DNA from: Paracoccus aurantiacus
GTDB lineage: Bacteria > Pseudomonadota > Alphaproteobacteria > Rhodobacterales > Rhodobacteraceae
Reading direction: 5' to 3'
Assembly: GCF_007993065.1 (NCBI RefSeq)
Contig: NZ_VOPL01000005.1
Location: 124,001-188,000, forward strand
DNA length: 64,000 nt
Part shown: positions 16,893-25,479 of the stretch, piece after piece
How positions within the stretch are numbered: position 1 is the first letter of the stretch
Layout of the letters: each line of letters begins with the position of its first letter
Notes under the pieces: model-generated
The model's input: the letters and a program-made list of their open reading frames with translations, nothing else
What the model was told of the DNA's origin: nothing
The model's database searches: none
Position numbers and translations under genes: made by a program

Positions 16893-18183
16893 TCTGCGTT
16901 CGAACTTCGTGGGGATCAAATCCCCTAACCCGTTCTGGCTGGCCTCTGCCCCGCCCACCGACAAGGAATATAATGTCCGCCGCGCTTACGAGGCTGGCTG
17001 GGGCGGCGTGGTGTGGAAGACGCTCGGTGCGGAAGGGCCGCCGGTCGTGAACGTCAACGGCCCGCGATACGGCGTCATCCACGGCGCCGATCGCCGGGTG
17101 CTGGGGCTGAACAATATCGAGCTGATTACCGACCGGCCGCTGGAGGTGAACCTGCGCGAGATCAAGCAGGTCAAGCGCGACTATCCCGACCGCGCGCTTG
17201 TCATCAGCCTGATGGTCCCTTGTGACGAAGACAGCTGGAAAGCCATCCTTTCCGCCATTGAAGACACCGGCGCCGACGGGGTGGAGCTGAACTTCGGCTG
17301 CCCCCACGGGATGAGCGAGCGCGGTATGGGCTCTGCCGTCGGCCAGGTGCCGGAATATATCGAGATGGTGACCCGGTGGGTCAAGCAATACTCGCGCATG
17401 CCCTGCATCGTGAAGCTGACGCCCAACATCGCCGACATCCGCAAACCGGCCGAGGCCGCGAAGCGCGGCGGGGCCGACGCGGTCAGTCTCATCAACACGA
17501 TCAACAGTATCACTTCGGTCGATCTGGACCTGTTCGCGCCGGAACCGACCATTGACGGCAAGGGCGCGCATGGCGGCTATTGCGGGCCGGCGGTGAAGCC
17601 GATTGCGCTGAATATGGTGGCCGAAATCGCGCGGTCAGCGGAAACGCGGGGCCTGCCGATCAGCGGAATCGGCGGCGTGACGACTTGGCGCGATGCGGCT
17701 GAATTCATGGCGCTTGGCGCGGGCAATGTGCAGGTCTGCACGGCGGCGATGACCTATGGCTTCAAGGTCGTGCAGGAAATGATCTCTGGCCTCGGCCAGT
17801 ATCTGGACGACAAGGACATCACCCTGAACGACCTGATCGGACGTGCGGTCCCGAACGTCACCGACTGGCAATATCTGAACCTGAACTATGTCACCAAGGC
17901 ACAGATCGACCAGGATTTGTGCATCAAATGCGGGCGCTGCTATGCCGCGTGCGAGGATACAAGCCATCAGGCCATCGCCATGCTTCCGGGCCGCGTGTTC
18001 GAGGTGAAGGACGACGAATGCGTCGCCTGCAACCTGTGCGTCGATGTCTGCCCGGTCGAGGATTGCATCACCATGCGAGAGCTGCCCTTGGGCGACACGG
18101 ACCCGCGTACCGGGCAGAAGGTGGTCGAGTTCGGAAACTGGACGACCCACCCCAACAACCCGATGGCCAAGGCCGCCGAATGA
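16885..18183 (+). CDS. preA: NAD-dependent dihydropyrimidine dehydrogenase subunit PreA
   Basis: A 432-residue FMN-binding TIM-barrel subunit that carries the pyrimidine-reducing site. Features include SPNPFWLASAPPTDKEYNV at the N-terminus, the substrate-site segment GVELNFGCPHGMSERGMG, and FMN-phosphate motif GIGGVTTWRDAAEF. Two C-terminal 4Fe-4S clusters (CIKCGRCYAAC and CVACNLCVDVCP) accept electrons from PreT. The ribosome site GGAGGG is 6-8 nt upstream of the start. The gene converges on the TetR regulator with 14 bp between the stops. Confidence 0.96.
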   Translation: MADLRSNFVGIKSPNPFWLASAPPTDKEYNVRRAYEAGWGGVVWKTLGAEGPPVVNVNGPRYGVIHGADRRVLGLNNIELITDRPLEVNLREIKQVKRDYPDRALVISLMVPCDEDSWKAILSAIEDTGADGVELNFGCPHGMSERGMGSAVGQVPEYIEMVTRWVKQYSRMPCIVKLTPNIADIRKPAEAAKRGGADAVSLINTINSITSVDLDLFAPEPTIDGKGAHGGYCGPAVKPIALNMVAEIARSAETRGLPISGIGGVTTWRDAAEFMALGAGNVQVCTAAMTYGFKVVQEMISGLGQYLDDKDITLNDLIGRAVPNVTDWQYLNLNYVTKAQIDQDLCIKCGRCYAACEDTSHQAIAMLPGRVFEVKDDECVACNLCVDVCPVEDCITMRELPLGDTDPRTGQKVVEFGNWTTHPNNPMAKAAE

Positions 18184-18197
18184 AGCGACTGGCGCGA

Positions 18198-18821
18198 TCA
18201 GGGGGTCAGCATTCGCCGATACAGCGTCTCGGCGAACTCCTGACCTTCCCTGATCGGATCGCGCCTTTTGCCCAGAACCGCGCGTACCTGCGGTGCAAAA
18301 TCGGCGTAATGCTGCGTCAACGCCCAGATCGAGAAGATCAGGTGATGCGGGTCGGACGGGGCCAGCCGCCCTTCGTCCATCCATCCGCCAATCAGCGCCG
18401 CCTTTTCATCTACCAGTTCACGCAACGAACCGCCCAGAACCGTGCCAATATGCGTGGCACCGCTCAGCACCTCGCCGGCGAACAGGCGGCTTTCGCGGGC
18501 GTGGCTTTTGCTCATCCGCAGCTTGGCGCGGATATAGGCAAGCATCTCCTCGACCGGCTCGCCGTCCGGGTCGATGGCGCGCAGGGGCTTCAACCAATCC
18601 TCCAGCGCGTGTTCCAGAAGCGCCAGATAAACCGCCTGTTTCGAGGGGAAGTAATACAGCAGGTTGGGCTTCGACAGCGCCGCCGCCTCGGCAATCTGAT
18701 CCAGCGTCGCGCCGCGATACCCATGGGCCGAAAACACATCCAGCGCGGCGGCAAGGATTGCCTGCGTATTGCGCTTTCGGATGCGGGTTTGCGGGGCGGG
18801 CTTGGTCATCGGGCCGGGCAT
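18198..18821 (-). CDS. rutR: RutR-like TetR-family repressor of pyrimidine catabolism
   Basis: A 207-residue regulator. The N-terminal TetR helix-turn-helix (AALDVFSAHGYRGATLDQIAEAAALSKPNLLYYFPSKQAVY, about residues 25-65) is followed by a helical ligand domain with SRLFAGEVLSGA and HLIFSIWALTQHYADF, both typical of RutR. An in-frame ATG four codons in (18809) is an alternative start. It sits between preTA and the divergent beta-ureidopropionase gene, and a RutR-like operator lies before preT. Control of this locus in response to uracil or thymine is inferred from family and position. Confidence 0.85.
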   Translation of the reverse strand: MPGPMTKPAPQTRIRKRNTQAILAAALDVFSAHGYRGATLDQIAEAAALSKPNLLYYFPSKQAVYLALLEHALEDWLKPLRAIDPDGEPVEEMLAYIRAKLRMSKSHARESRLFAGEVLSGATHIGTVLGGSLRELVDEKAALIGGWMDEGRLAPSDPHHLIFSIWALTQHYADFAPQVRAVLGKRRDPIREGQEFAETLYRRMLTP

Positions 18822-18905
18822 GTTGACAACTATTCAGGCGCAGTTAGCGTGAATGTGCGGGCAAGGTCAAAGCCTTGGCTGCCTGACGAAAGACAGGGGT
18901 AAGCG

Positions 18906-20150
18906 ATGGAAGGCGACAATATCCGGATCGACGGCGCGCGGCTGTGGGACAGCCTGATGCAAATGGCGAAAATCGGCCCCGGCGTCGCGGGTGGCAATAA
19001 CCGCCAGACCCTGACCGACGCCGATGCCGAAGGTCGCCGCCTGTTCCAAGGCTGGTGCGAGGATGCGGGCATGACCATGTCCGTCGATCGCATGGGCAAT
19101 ATGTTCATGCGTCATGAGGGCACGGACACGGACGCCGACCCGGTCTATATCGGCAGCCATCTGGATACCCAGCCTACGGGCGGCAAATATGACGGCGTGC
19201 TGGGCGTGCTTTCGGGGCTGGAGGTGATCCGGGCGATCCGCGACATGGGCCTGAAAACCCGCCGCCCCATCGTCGTCACCAACTGGACGAATGAGGAAGG
19301 CACGCGATTTGCGCCCGCAATGCTGGCAAGCGGCGTCTATGCGGGCATCCATGACGAGGATTTCGCCAATAGCCGCGAGGATGCGGACGGCAAGAAGTTC
19401 GGCGATGAGCTGGACCGCATCGGCTGGCGCGGCGACGATCCGGTTGGCGGGCGTCCCATGCATGCGATGTTCGAATATCACATCGAACAGGGGCCAATTC
19501 TGGAAGCCGAGAACAAGCAGATCGGTGTCGTGACCCACGGGCAGGGCCTGTGGTGGTTGCAGGTCACGCTGACCGGAAAGGATGCGCATACCGGCAGCAC
19601 GCCGATGAACATGCGGGTGAATGCGGGCCTTGGCATGGCGCGGATCATCGAAATGGTGCATCGGGTGGCGATGGCTCACCAGCCTGACGCGGTGGGCGCG
19701 GTTGGGCAGGCCAATGTCTATCCGAACAGCCGCAACGTGATCCCCGGCAAGGCTGTGTTTACCATCGACATCCGGTCCCCGGAGCTGGAAAAGCTGAACG
19801 CCATGCGCGCCGAGATCGAGGCGGAAGCCCCGAAGATCGCCGAGGAACTCGGTCTCGGGATCGAGATCGAGCCGGTCGGCCATTTCGACCCGGTGACCTT
19901 CGATCCGGGGCTGGTCGAGGTCGTGCGGAGCGCCGCCGAGCATCTGGGCTATTCCCACATGAACATCGTCTCTGGCGCGGGCCACGACGCCTGCTGGATC
20001 AACCGCGTCGCGCCGACCGTGATGATCATGTGCCCCTGCGTTGACGGGCTTTCGCATAACGAAGCCGAGGAGATCAGCCCGGAATGGGCGAGTGCGGGGG
20101 CGGATGTGCTGCTTCACGCGGTGCTCGAAGCGGCGGAGGTGGTACGGTGA
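18906..20150 (+). CDS. Zn-dependent N-carbamoyl-beta-alanine amidohydrolase (beta-ureidopropionase)
   Basis: A 414-residue M20-fold hydantoinase/carbamoylase-family amidase. Metal ligands are visible as His85 in GSHLDTQP, Asp96 in GGKYDG and Glu130/Glu131 in TNEEGTRF, with the dimerisation-domain segment DAHTGSTPMNMR and the C-terminal SGAGHDACWI. It releases beta-alanine (or beta-aminoisobutyrate), CO2 and ammonia in the last step of the reductive pyrimidine pathway. The same family includes allantoate amidohydrolase, which is otherwise missing from the purine genes here, so dual use is possible. Its stop overlaps the next small gene. Confidence 0.9.
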   Translation: MEGDNIRIDGARLWDSLMQMAKIGPGVAGGNNRQTLTDADAEGRRLFQGWCEDAGMTMSVDRMGNMFMRHEGTDTDADPVYIGSHLDTQPTGGKYDGVLGVLSGLEVIRAIRDMGLKTRRPIVVTNWTNEEGTRFAPAMLASGVYAGIHDEDFANSREDADGKKFGDELDRIGWRGDDPVGGRPMHAMFEYHIEQGPILEAENKQIGVVTHGQGLWWLQVTLTGKDAHTGSTPMNMRVNAGLGMARIIEMVHRVAMAHQPDAVGAVGQANVYPNSRNVIPGKAVFTIDIRSPELEKLNAMRAEIEAEAPKIAEELGLGIEIEPVGHFDPVTFDPGLVEVVRSAAEHLGYSHMNIVSGAGHDACWINRVAPTVMIMCPCVDGLSHNEAEEISPEWASAGADVLLHAVLEAAEVVR

Positions 20151-20518
20151 CCGTGAAGGTGATGCACAAGATGACCGCAATTTGCGCCGCAATAGCGGCG
20201 TTCGCGGGCCCATGCAACGCGCAGGAATCAGCAAAGGGCATAGGCGCCCTTGATTGCGCCACCTTTTGGGAAGGCCGCCATGATCCACTAGTCCAGAAGG
20301 AGATTGCCAGCTGGGCCTATGGCTACTTTACCGCGATGAACATGGTCCGCGCTCAAGCAACCAAACAGCCGATGCGCGACCTGGCCGGCTTGGCGACGCA
20401 ACCCTCTGCCCTATTCGCCGATACGGTGGCGGCCTGCCAGGCCGAACCGTCCGAGCTGGTCCTGGGGCATGTGCTGGCTTTCTATAACAAGCTGCCGCTG
20501 ATTGAAGCGCCGAACTGA
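20147..20518 (+). CDS. Small secreted protein of unknown function (Rap1a-like appearance)
   Basis: A 123-residue protein if the GTG at 20147 is used (overlap with the previous stop, GGAGG about 10 nt upstream); an ATG at 20162 is an alternative. The N-terminus is a Sec signal peptide (MTAICAAIAAFAGPCNA, cleavage after NAQ or NA). The mature part has two cysteines (LDCATFW and AACQAEP), the pattern WAYGYFTAMN, and a C-terminal helix ending FYNKLP. This resembles small periplasmic Rap1a/HdeA-type proteins, but the match is by eye only. It is embedded between two pyrimidine-pathway enzymes and is probably co-translated with them. No function can be assigned. Confidence 0.65.
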   Translation: MTVKVMHKMTAICAAIAAFAGPCNAQESAKGIGALDCATFWEGRHDPLVQKEIASWAYGYFTAMNMVRAQATKQPMRDLAGLATQPSALFADTVAACQAEPSELVLGHVLAFYNKLPLIEAPN

Positions 20519-20540
20519 GCGAAGGATGCAGGGGAATTCC

Positions 20541-21992
20541 ATGACCACAGTCATCAAAAACGGAACCATCGTCACCGCCGATCTGACCTATAGGGCCGAT
20601 GTGCTGATCGAGGGCGGCAAGATCGCGGCGATTGGCGAGAACCTCTCCGGCGATAAAGAACTCGACGCCACCGGCTGCTACATCATGCCGGGCGGGATCG
20701 ACCCGCATACGCATCTGGAAATGCCCTTCATGGGCACCTACTCCGCCGATGATTTCGAAAGCGGCACCCGTGCGGCGCTGGCGGGCGGGACCACGATGGT
20801 AGTGGATTTCGCGCTGCCCTCGCCCGGTCAGGGGCTGCTGGATGCGCTGCAGATGTGGGACAACAAGTCGGGCCGCGCGCATTGCGATTACAGCTATCAC
20901 ATGGCGATCACCTGGTGGGGCGAGCAGGTTTTCAATGAGATGGAAGAGGTGGTGAAGCGCGGCATCACCAGCTTCAAGCATTTCATGGCCTATAAGGGCG
21001 CGCTGATGGTGAATGATGACGAGTTGTTCGCCAGCTTCCGCAGGGTCGGCGATCTGGGCGGGATTGCGCTTGTACATGCCGAGAATGGTGATGTGGTCGC
21101 GGAACTCTCTGCCCGGCTGCTGGCCGAGGGCAATACCGGGCCCGAGGCTCATGCTTATTCGCGCCCCCCGCAGGTCGAAGGCGAGGCGACCAACCGCGCC
21201 ATCATGGTGGCCGATATGGCGGGGGTGCCGCTTTATGTCGTCCATACCAGTTGCGAGGACAGTCATGAAGCGATCCGCCGCGCGCGCCAGCAGGGCAAGC
21301 GCGTCTGGGGAGAGCCGCTGATTCAGCATCTGACGCTGGACGAAAGCGAATATTTCAACCCGGATTGGGACCATGCCGCGCGGCGCGTCATGTCGCCCCC
21401 GTTCCGGAACAAGCTGCATCAGGACAGCCTTTGGGCGGGGCTGCAATCGGGCAGTCTGTCGGTTGTGGCGACGGATCACTGCGCCTTCACGACCGAGCAG
21501 AAGCGCACCGGAGTCGGCGATTTTACCAAGATCCCGAACGGCACCGGGGGGCTAGAGGACCGGATGCCGATGCTGTGGACGCATGGGGTGAATACCGGGC
21601 GGCTGACGCCGAATGAATTCGTCGCTGTGACCTCGACCAATATCGCCAAGATCCTGAACATGTATCCGAAGAAGGGCGCGATTCTGGTCGGCAGCGACGC
21701 CGATCTGGTCGTCTGGGACCCCGAGGCGGAAAAGACCATCGGCGCAGACACCCAGCAATCCGCGATTGATTACAATGTGTTCGAGGGGCAGAAAGTGAAG
21801 GGTCTGCCGCGCTATACCTTGACGCGCGGCGTGGTGGCTGTGACCGAAGGCAAGGTGGACAGCCGCGAGGGCCACGGCGAATTCGTCGCCCGCGAACCAC
21901 GTGGCACCGTGAACCGCGCCTTGTCGCAATGGAAGGAACTCAGCGCGCCAAGACCGGTCGAACGGTCGGGGATACCGGCGACGGGGGTGTAA
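20541..21992 (+). CDS. Dihydropyrimidinase
   Basis: A 483-residue binuclear-Zn amidohydrolase that opens dihydrouracil or dihydrothymine to the N-carbamoyl beta-amino acid. The start ATG at 20541 has AGGGG 8 nt upstream and the family N-terminus MTTVIKNGTIVTAD. Metal ligands are His56 and His58 in DPHTHLEMPF, the probable carboxylated lysine Lys152 in FMAYKG, and later histidines in HAENGD and VHTSCED; ATDHCAF carries the catalytic aspartate. It acts between PreTA and the carbamoyl amidohydrolase, both encoded just upstream. The stop overlaps the next start (TAATG). Confidence 0.95.
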   Translation: MTTVIKNGTIVTADLTYRADVLIEGGKIAAIGENLSGDKELDATGCYIMPGGIDPHTHLEMPFMGTYSADDFESGTRAALAGGTTMVVDFALPSPGQGLLDALQMWDNKSGRAHCDYSYHMAITWWGEQVFNEMEEVVKRGITSFKHFMAYKGALMVNDDELFASFRRVGDLGGIALVHAENGDVVAELSARLLAEGNTGPEAHAYSRPPQVEGEATNRAIMVADMAGVPLYVVHTSCEDSHEAIRRARQQGKRVWGEPLIQHLTLDESEYFNPDWDHAARRVMSPPFRNKLHQDSLWAGLQSGSLSVVATDHCAFTTEQKRTGVGDFTKIPNGTGGLEDRMPMLWTHGVNTGRLTPNEFVAVTSTNIAKILNMYPKKGAILVGSDADLVVWDPEAEKTIGADTQQSAIDYNVFEGQKVKGLPRYTLTRGVVAVTEGKVDSREGHGEFVAREPRGTVNRALSQWKELSAPRPVERSGIPATGV

Positions 21993-22414
21993 TGATGCCG
22001 CCTCTGCTTGGCGTTCTGGAAGCCGCGCTTTATGCGGATGATCTTGAGGCTGCGCGTCGTTTTTACGCCGATGTTGTCGGGCTTGAGGTCATGACAGCCA
22101 GAGAGGGGCGGCATGTCTTCTTCCGCTGTGAAAAGACCGTGGTTCTCGTGTTCCGCGCCGAGGCCACGCGCGAGCCACCGCCGCCAGATACGGCGCTGCC
22201 GGTGCCGCCGCATGGGGCTGAAGGTGCGGGGCATCTGTGCTTTTCGGTACCAATGGCTGCGCTAGATGATTGGGTGGAGCGCCTGCAGGGGTCAGGCGTC
22301 GCGATTGAAAGCGACTTTATCTGGCCGAACGGAGCGCGTTCGGTCTATGTCCGTGATCCTGCTGGAAATTCCGTGGAGTTTGCCTCGCCCAAACTGTGGG
22401 AGATGCCTGAATGA
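21992..22414 (+). CDS. VOC/glyoxalase-family protein
   Basis: A 140-residue single-domain vicinal-oxygen-chelate protein: VLEAALYADDLEAARRFYADVVGL at the N-terminus, GAGHLCFSVP in the middle (a possible metal-ligand histidine), and the C-terminal VYVRDPAGNSVEFASPKLW with the usual glutamate ligand. It is coupled at both ends (TAATG from dihydropyrimidinase, ATGA into the ABC ATPase). The family includes dioxygenases, lyases and resistance proteins. No substrate can be assigned, although the coupling suggests a minor role in pyrimidine breakdown or removal of reactive by-products. Confidence 0.85.
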   Translation: MMPPLLGVLEAALYADDLEAARRFYADVVGLEVMTAREGRHVFFRCEKTVVLVFRAEATREPPPPDTALPVPPHGAEGAGHLCFSVPMAALDDWVERLQGSGVAIESDFIWPNGARSVYVRDPAGNSVEFASPKLWEMPE

Positions 22415-23199
22415 CAGACCCCGCCGGACCCGTCGTCGAAGCGCGCGGAGTTGACCTGACCTTCCAGACCGCCGATGGCCCGGTCCATGCGCTGAAGGGC
22501 GTTGATTTGACCATAAATCAAGGCGATTTCGTCAGTTTTATCGGGCCCTCGGGCTGCGGGAAGACCACGCTTTTGCGGACGATTGCGGCGTTGGAGACGC
22601 CGACCGGGGGGGGGCTGACGGTTAATGGGATGACCCCGGATGAGGCGCGGAAGGCGCGGGCTTATGGGTATGTCTTTCAGGCGCCGGGGCTTTATCCGTG
22701 GCGGACGATTGCGCAGAATATCGCGCTTCCCCTTGAAATCATGGGGTTTTCTAAGGCTGATCGGGCCGAGAGGGTGCAGCGGGTGCTGGAGCTTGTCGAT
22801 CTGGGCGGCTTTGGCGGGAAATATCCGTGGCAACTGTCGGGGGGGATGCAGCAAAGGGCCAGTATTGCGCGGGCCTTGTCGTTTGATGCCGACATTCTGC
22901 TGATGGATGAACCCTTTGGGGCGCTGGATGAAATCGTGCGCGACCGGCTGAACGAGGCGCTGCTGGATCTGTGGGCGCGGACCGGGAAAACCATTGGATT
23001 CGTTACACATTCCATCCCCGAAGCCGTCTATCTTTCGACCAAGATCGTGGTCATGTCGCCGCGTCCGGGGCGGATTACCAAGGTGATCGACAGCCCGCTT
23101 CCGCGTGTCCGACCGCTGGAAATCCGCGACTCGCAGGAGTTCATCGCTATCGCCCATGAGGTCCGCGAAGGGCTGCGAGAGGGGCACAGCTATGACTAA
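22411..23199 (+). CDS. ABC transporter ATP-binding protein (NitT/TauT type, likely pyrimidine uptake)
   Basis: A 262-residue ATPase with Walker A GPSGCGKTT (about residues 43-51), Q-loop in YVFQAPGLYPW, signature LSGGMQQR and Walker B ILLMDEPFGALDE, then a switch histidine in VTHSIPEAVYL. The sequence is closest by pattern to the nitrate/taurine/thiamine-precursor subgroup. It energises the two permeases encoded at 23748-25444. Linkage to preTA and the dihydropyrimidinase implies uptake of uracil, thymine or a related ring compound. The operon is interrupted by the repeat element at 23219-23262 and a GNAT gene. Confidence 0.92.
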   Translation: MTDPAGPVVEARGVDLTFQTADGPVHALKGVDLTINQGDFVSFIGPSGCGKTTLLRTIAALETPTGGGLTVNGMTPDEARKARAYGYVFQAPGLYPWRTIAQNIALPLEIMGFSKADRAERVQRVLELVDLGGFGGKYPWQLSGGMQQRASIARALSFDADILLMDEPFGALDEIVRDRLNEALLDLWARTGKTIGFVTHSIPEAVYLSTKIVVMSPRPGRITKVIDSPLPRVRPLEIRDSQEFIAIAHEVREGLREGHSYD

Positions 23200-23218
23200 G
23201 CGGGCCCACTGCGCAAGG

Positions 23219-23262
23219 CGTATAGAACGCGTATATAACCCGTATATAATCCGTAGATACAC
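23219..23262. repeat. Four tandem 11-bp repeats with an embedded TATAAT
   Basis: Four consecutive 11-mers, all starting CGTA (CGTATAGAACG, CGTATATAACC, CGTATATAATC, CGTAGATACAC), fill most of the 87-bp gap between the ABC ATPase and the GNAT gene. The middle two differ at one position of the core. The period is close to one DNA helical turn. The block is strongly AT-rich against its surroundings and contains TATAAT at 23245-23250, so it may be a regulated internal promoter or a protein-binding array. Confidence 0.6.
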
Positions 23263-23286
23263 GGCCTTGCGGCCGAAGGGGGCGAT

Positions 23287-23751
23287 ATGACGCGCGCGAC
23301 CGCCCCGCTGATCCGTCCGGCCCGGTTGGAGGATATGGACGCTTGTGCCGCCATTCACAGCGATTGGATCGACACGACCGAGTGGATGCCGCCGCGAACA
23401 CGCTCGACCGGGGAGATGGCGCGGGACTATCGCGAGGGGGCTTTCGTCAAACGCCGCATTCTGGTCGCGGAATTGGGTGGAGAGGTCGCGGGCTATCTGT
23501 CGGTGGACGAGCCGACCGAGGAGATCACCGCGCTGTTCGTCGGGCCGCGCGGGCGCGGCATAGGCACCGCGCTGATGCTTGATGCGCAGGACCGCCATGC
23601 GCGGCTTTGGCTGTGGACCTTTCAGCGGAACGAGGGCGCGCGGCGCTTCTATACCCGGCGGGGTTTCGCCGAGTTGGAACGGACGACGGGCGACAATGAA
23701 GAAACCCTGCCCGATGTCAGGCTGGGCTGGCGTAGGGGAGAGGCCGCATGA
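23287..23751 (+). CDS. GNAT-family N-acetyltransferase
   Basis: A 154-residue acetyltransferase fold: an N-terminal IRPARLEDMDACAAIHSDWI, the acetyl-CoA-binding motif A region LFVGPRGRGIGTALM (about residues 81-95), and the C-terminal NEGARRFYTRRGFAELERT typical of GNAT proteins. It is placed between the ABC ATPase and the first permease gene and overlaps that permease by 4 bp, so it is translated with the transporter. The acceptor substrate is unknown. GAAGGGGGCG before the start serves as ribosome site. Confidence 0.88.
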   Translation: MTRATAPLIRPARLEDMDACAAIHSDWIDTTEWMPPRTRSTGEMARDYREGAFVKRRILVAELGGEVAGYLSVDEPTEEITALFVGPRGRGIGTALMLDAQDRHARLWLWTFQRNEGARRFYTRRGFAELERTTGDNEETLPDVRLGWRRGEAA

Positions 23752-24611
23752 AGCGCGTTCTGCCCGTGCTGACGGTTCTGCTGGCGATCATCGCTGTCTG
23801 GTATGTCGCGGCCTATTTCCTGAACCTGAACTGGGCGACGCAGCAGCTTGCGCGGGAAGGGATCGAGCCGACATTTTCCGCGCTGTTCAACAACACCATG
23901 GCGCAAGAACGCCCCGTCCTGCCCGCGCCGCATCAGGTTGCGGTCGGGCTGTGGGACGGGCTTGCGGGGCAGAAGATCACCTCGAAACGCAGTCTGGTCT
24001 GGCATGGCTGGGTGACGCTTTCGGCGACGCTGGCGGGGTTTGCCATCGGGACGCTGGCGGGCATCCTGCTGGCGGTCGGGATCGTGCATAGCCGGGCGAT
24101 GGACCAGTCGGTCATGCCTTGGGCGGTGGCCAGCCAGACGGTGCCGATCCTTGCGATTGCGCCGATGGTGATCGTGGTCATGGCCAGCGTCGGGGTGACG
24201 GGGCTGCTGCCGAAGGCGATCATTTCCGCGTGGCTGTCCTTCTTTCCGGTGCTGGTCGGCACGGTGAAGGGGCTGCGCACGCCCGATGCGATGCAGCTTG
24301 ACCTGATGCGGTCGTGGAATGCGTCCGCGAGTCAGGTCTTCTGGCGGCTGCGGCTGCCATCGGCCATGCCCTATCTGTTCGCGAGCCTGAAGGTCGCGAT
24401 TGCGGCCAGCCTTGTGGGCGCAATCGTGGGTGAATTGCCGGCGGGTGCCACGGCGGGGCTGGGCGCAAGGCTGCTGTCGGGCAGCTATTACGGGCAGACA
24501 GTGCAGATCTGGTCGGCGCTGTTCACCGCCGCAGCACTTGCGGGCCTTCTGGTGCTGATGATCGGCTGGATCGAGCGGTTGACGCTGAAACGCATGGGGC
24601 TGGCGCGATGA
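23748..24611 (+). CDS. ABC transporter permease (BPD_transp_1), first
   Basis: A 287-residue inner-membrane permease with about 6 hydrophobic segments after an N-terminal anchor (VLPVLTVLLAIIAVWYVAAYF). The EAA loop region LDLMRSWNASASQVFWRLRLPSAMPYLF (near residues 185-212) contacts the ATPase. It has an unusually long segment between helix 1 and the core (about residues 25-85). It overlaps the second permease by 4 bp, so the transporter is probably a heterodimer of two different permeases. Confidence 0.9.
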   Translation: MKRVLPVLTVLLAIIAVWYVAAYFLNLNWATQQLAREGIEPTFSALFNNTMAQERPVLPAPHQVAVGLWDGLAGQKITSKRSLVWHGWVTLSATLAGFAIGTLAGILLAVGIVHSRAMDQSVMPWAVASQTVPILAIAPMVIVVMASVGVTGLLPKAIISAWLSFFPVLVGTVKGLRTPDAMQLDLMRSWNASASQVFWRLRLPSAMPYLFASLKVAIAASLVGAIVGELPAGATAGLGARLLSGSYYGQTVQIWSALFTAAALAGLLVLMIGWIERLTLKRMGLAR

Positions 24612-25444
24612 TGGCGGCGCTGCCTATCCTTGCGGTCTGGCTGGGAAGCTGGGGGCTGAATGCCTGGCTTTCGCGGTTCGATACGCGGCTGACGCGGGTG
24701 CTGGTGGCGCTGATCTTCGGTGCATCCATCCTGATCCTGTGGGAGATGATCGTGCGCGCTTACGATGTGCCCGCCGTCATCCTGCCCGCGCCCAGCCAGA
24801 TCGCGGAAAGCTTTGCCAGCAATACGCGTACGCTTTGGATCGACTTTGTTCAGACCATCCTGAAAGGCGCGCTGTCGGGCTGGCTGATCGGGGCTGCGGC
24901 GGCCATTGGCACCGCCATTGCCATCGACCGCAGCCCCTTCCTGCAAAGGGGCCTGCTGCCCATCGGGAATTTCGTCGCGGCCCTGCCCATTGTCGGCATC
25001 GCCCCCATTCTGGTCATGTGGTTCGGCTTTGACTGGCAGTCCAAGGCGGCGGTGGTCGTGGTCATGGTGTTCTTCCCGATCCTTGTGAACACCATCGCCG
25101 GGCTGGCCGCGACCGACGCCCTGCAACGCGATCTGATCGCCACTTGGAGCGCGGGTTACTGGCAGTCGCTGTGGAAGCTGCGCCTGCCCGCAGCACTGCC
25201 CTTCATTTTCAACGGGCTGAAAATTTCCACCACGCTGGCGCTGATCGGCGCTATCGTTGCCGAGTTTTTCGGCAGTCCCACGCGGGGCATGGGATTCCGC
25301 ATTTCGACCGCGGTGGGACAGTTGGACATGCCGCTGGTCTGGGCTGAAATAGTCGTGGCCGCACTGGCGGGATCGGCCTTTTACGGCATCGTCGCGCTGA
25401 TCGAGGCGCGGCTGACCTTCTGGCATCCAAGCCAGCGGACATAA
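24608..25444 (+). CDS. ABC transporter permease (BPD_transp_1), second
   Basis: A 278-residue permease with about 6 transmembrane helices and the EAA-type loop ATWSAGYWQSLWKLRLPAALPFIF (about residues 178-201). The NitT/TauT-family pattern PAPSQIAESFASN lies near residue 58. It is coupled to the first permease by a 4-bp overlap and followed 35 bp later by the substrate-binding protein gene, so the full importer order is ATPase, GNAT, permease, permease, binding protein. Confidence 0.92.
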   Translation: MMAALPILAVWLGSWGLNAWLSRFDTRLTRVLVALIFGASILILWEMIVRAYDVPAVILPAPSQIAESFASNTRTLWIDFVQTILKGALSGWLIGAAAAIGTAIAIDRSPFLQRGLLPIGNFVAALPIVGIAPILVMWFGFDWQSKAAVVVVMVFFPILVNTIAGLAATDALQRDLIATWSAGYWQSLWKLRLPAALPFIFNGLKISTTLALIGAIVAEFFGSPTRGMGFRISTAVGQLDMPLVWAEIVVAALAGSAFYGIVALIEARLTFWHPSQRT

Positions 25445-25479
25445 CCGGGGCAGCGACCCCACAAAACAGGGAGCTAGAA

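Noticed and set aside
18822-18905. A second RutR box between the regulator and beta-ureidopropionase (TTGACAACTATTCAGG).
   Set aside because: Only the left half resembles the consensus; the right half is poor, so it was not called.
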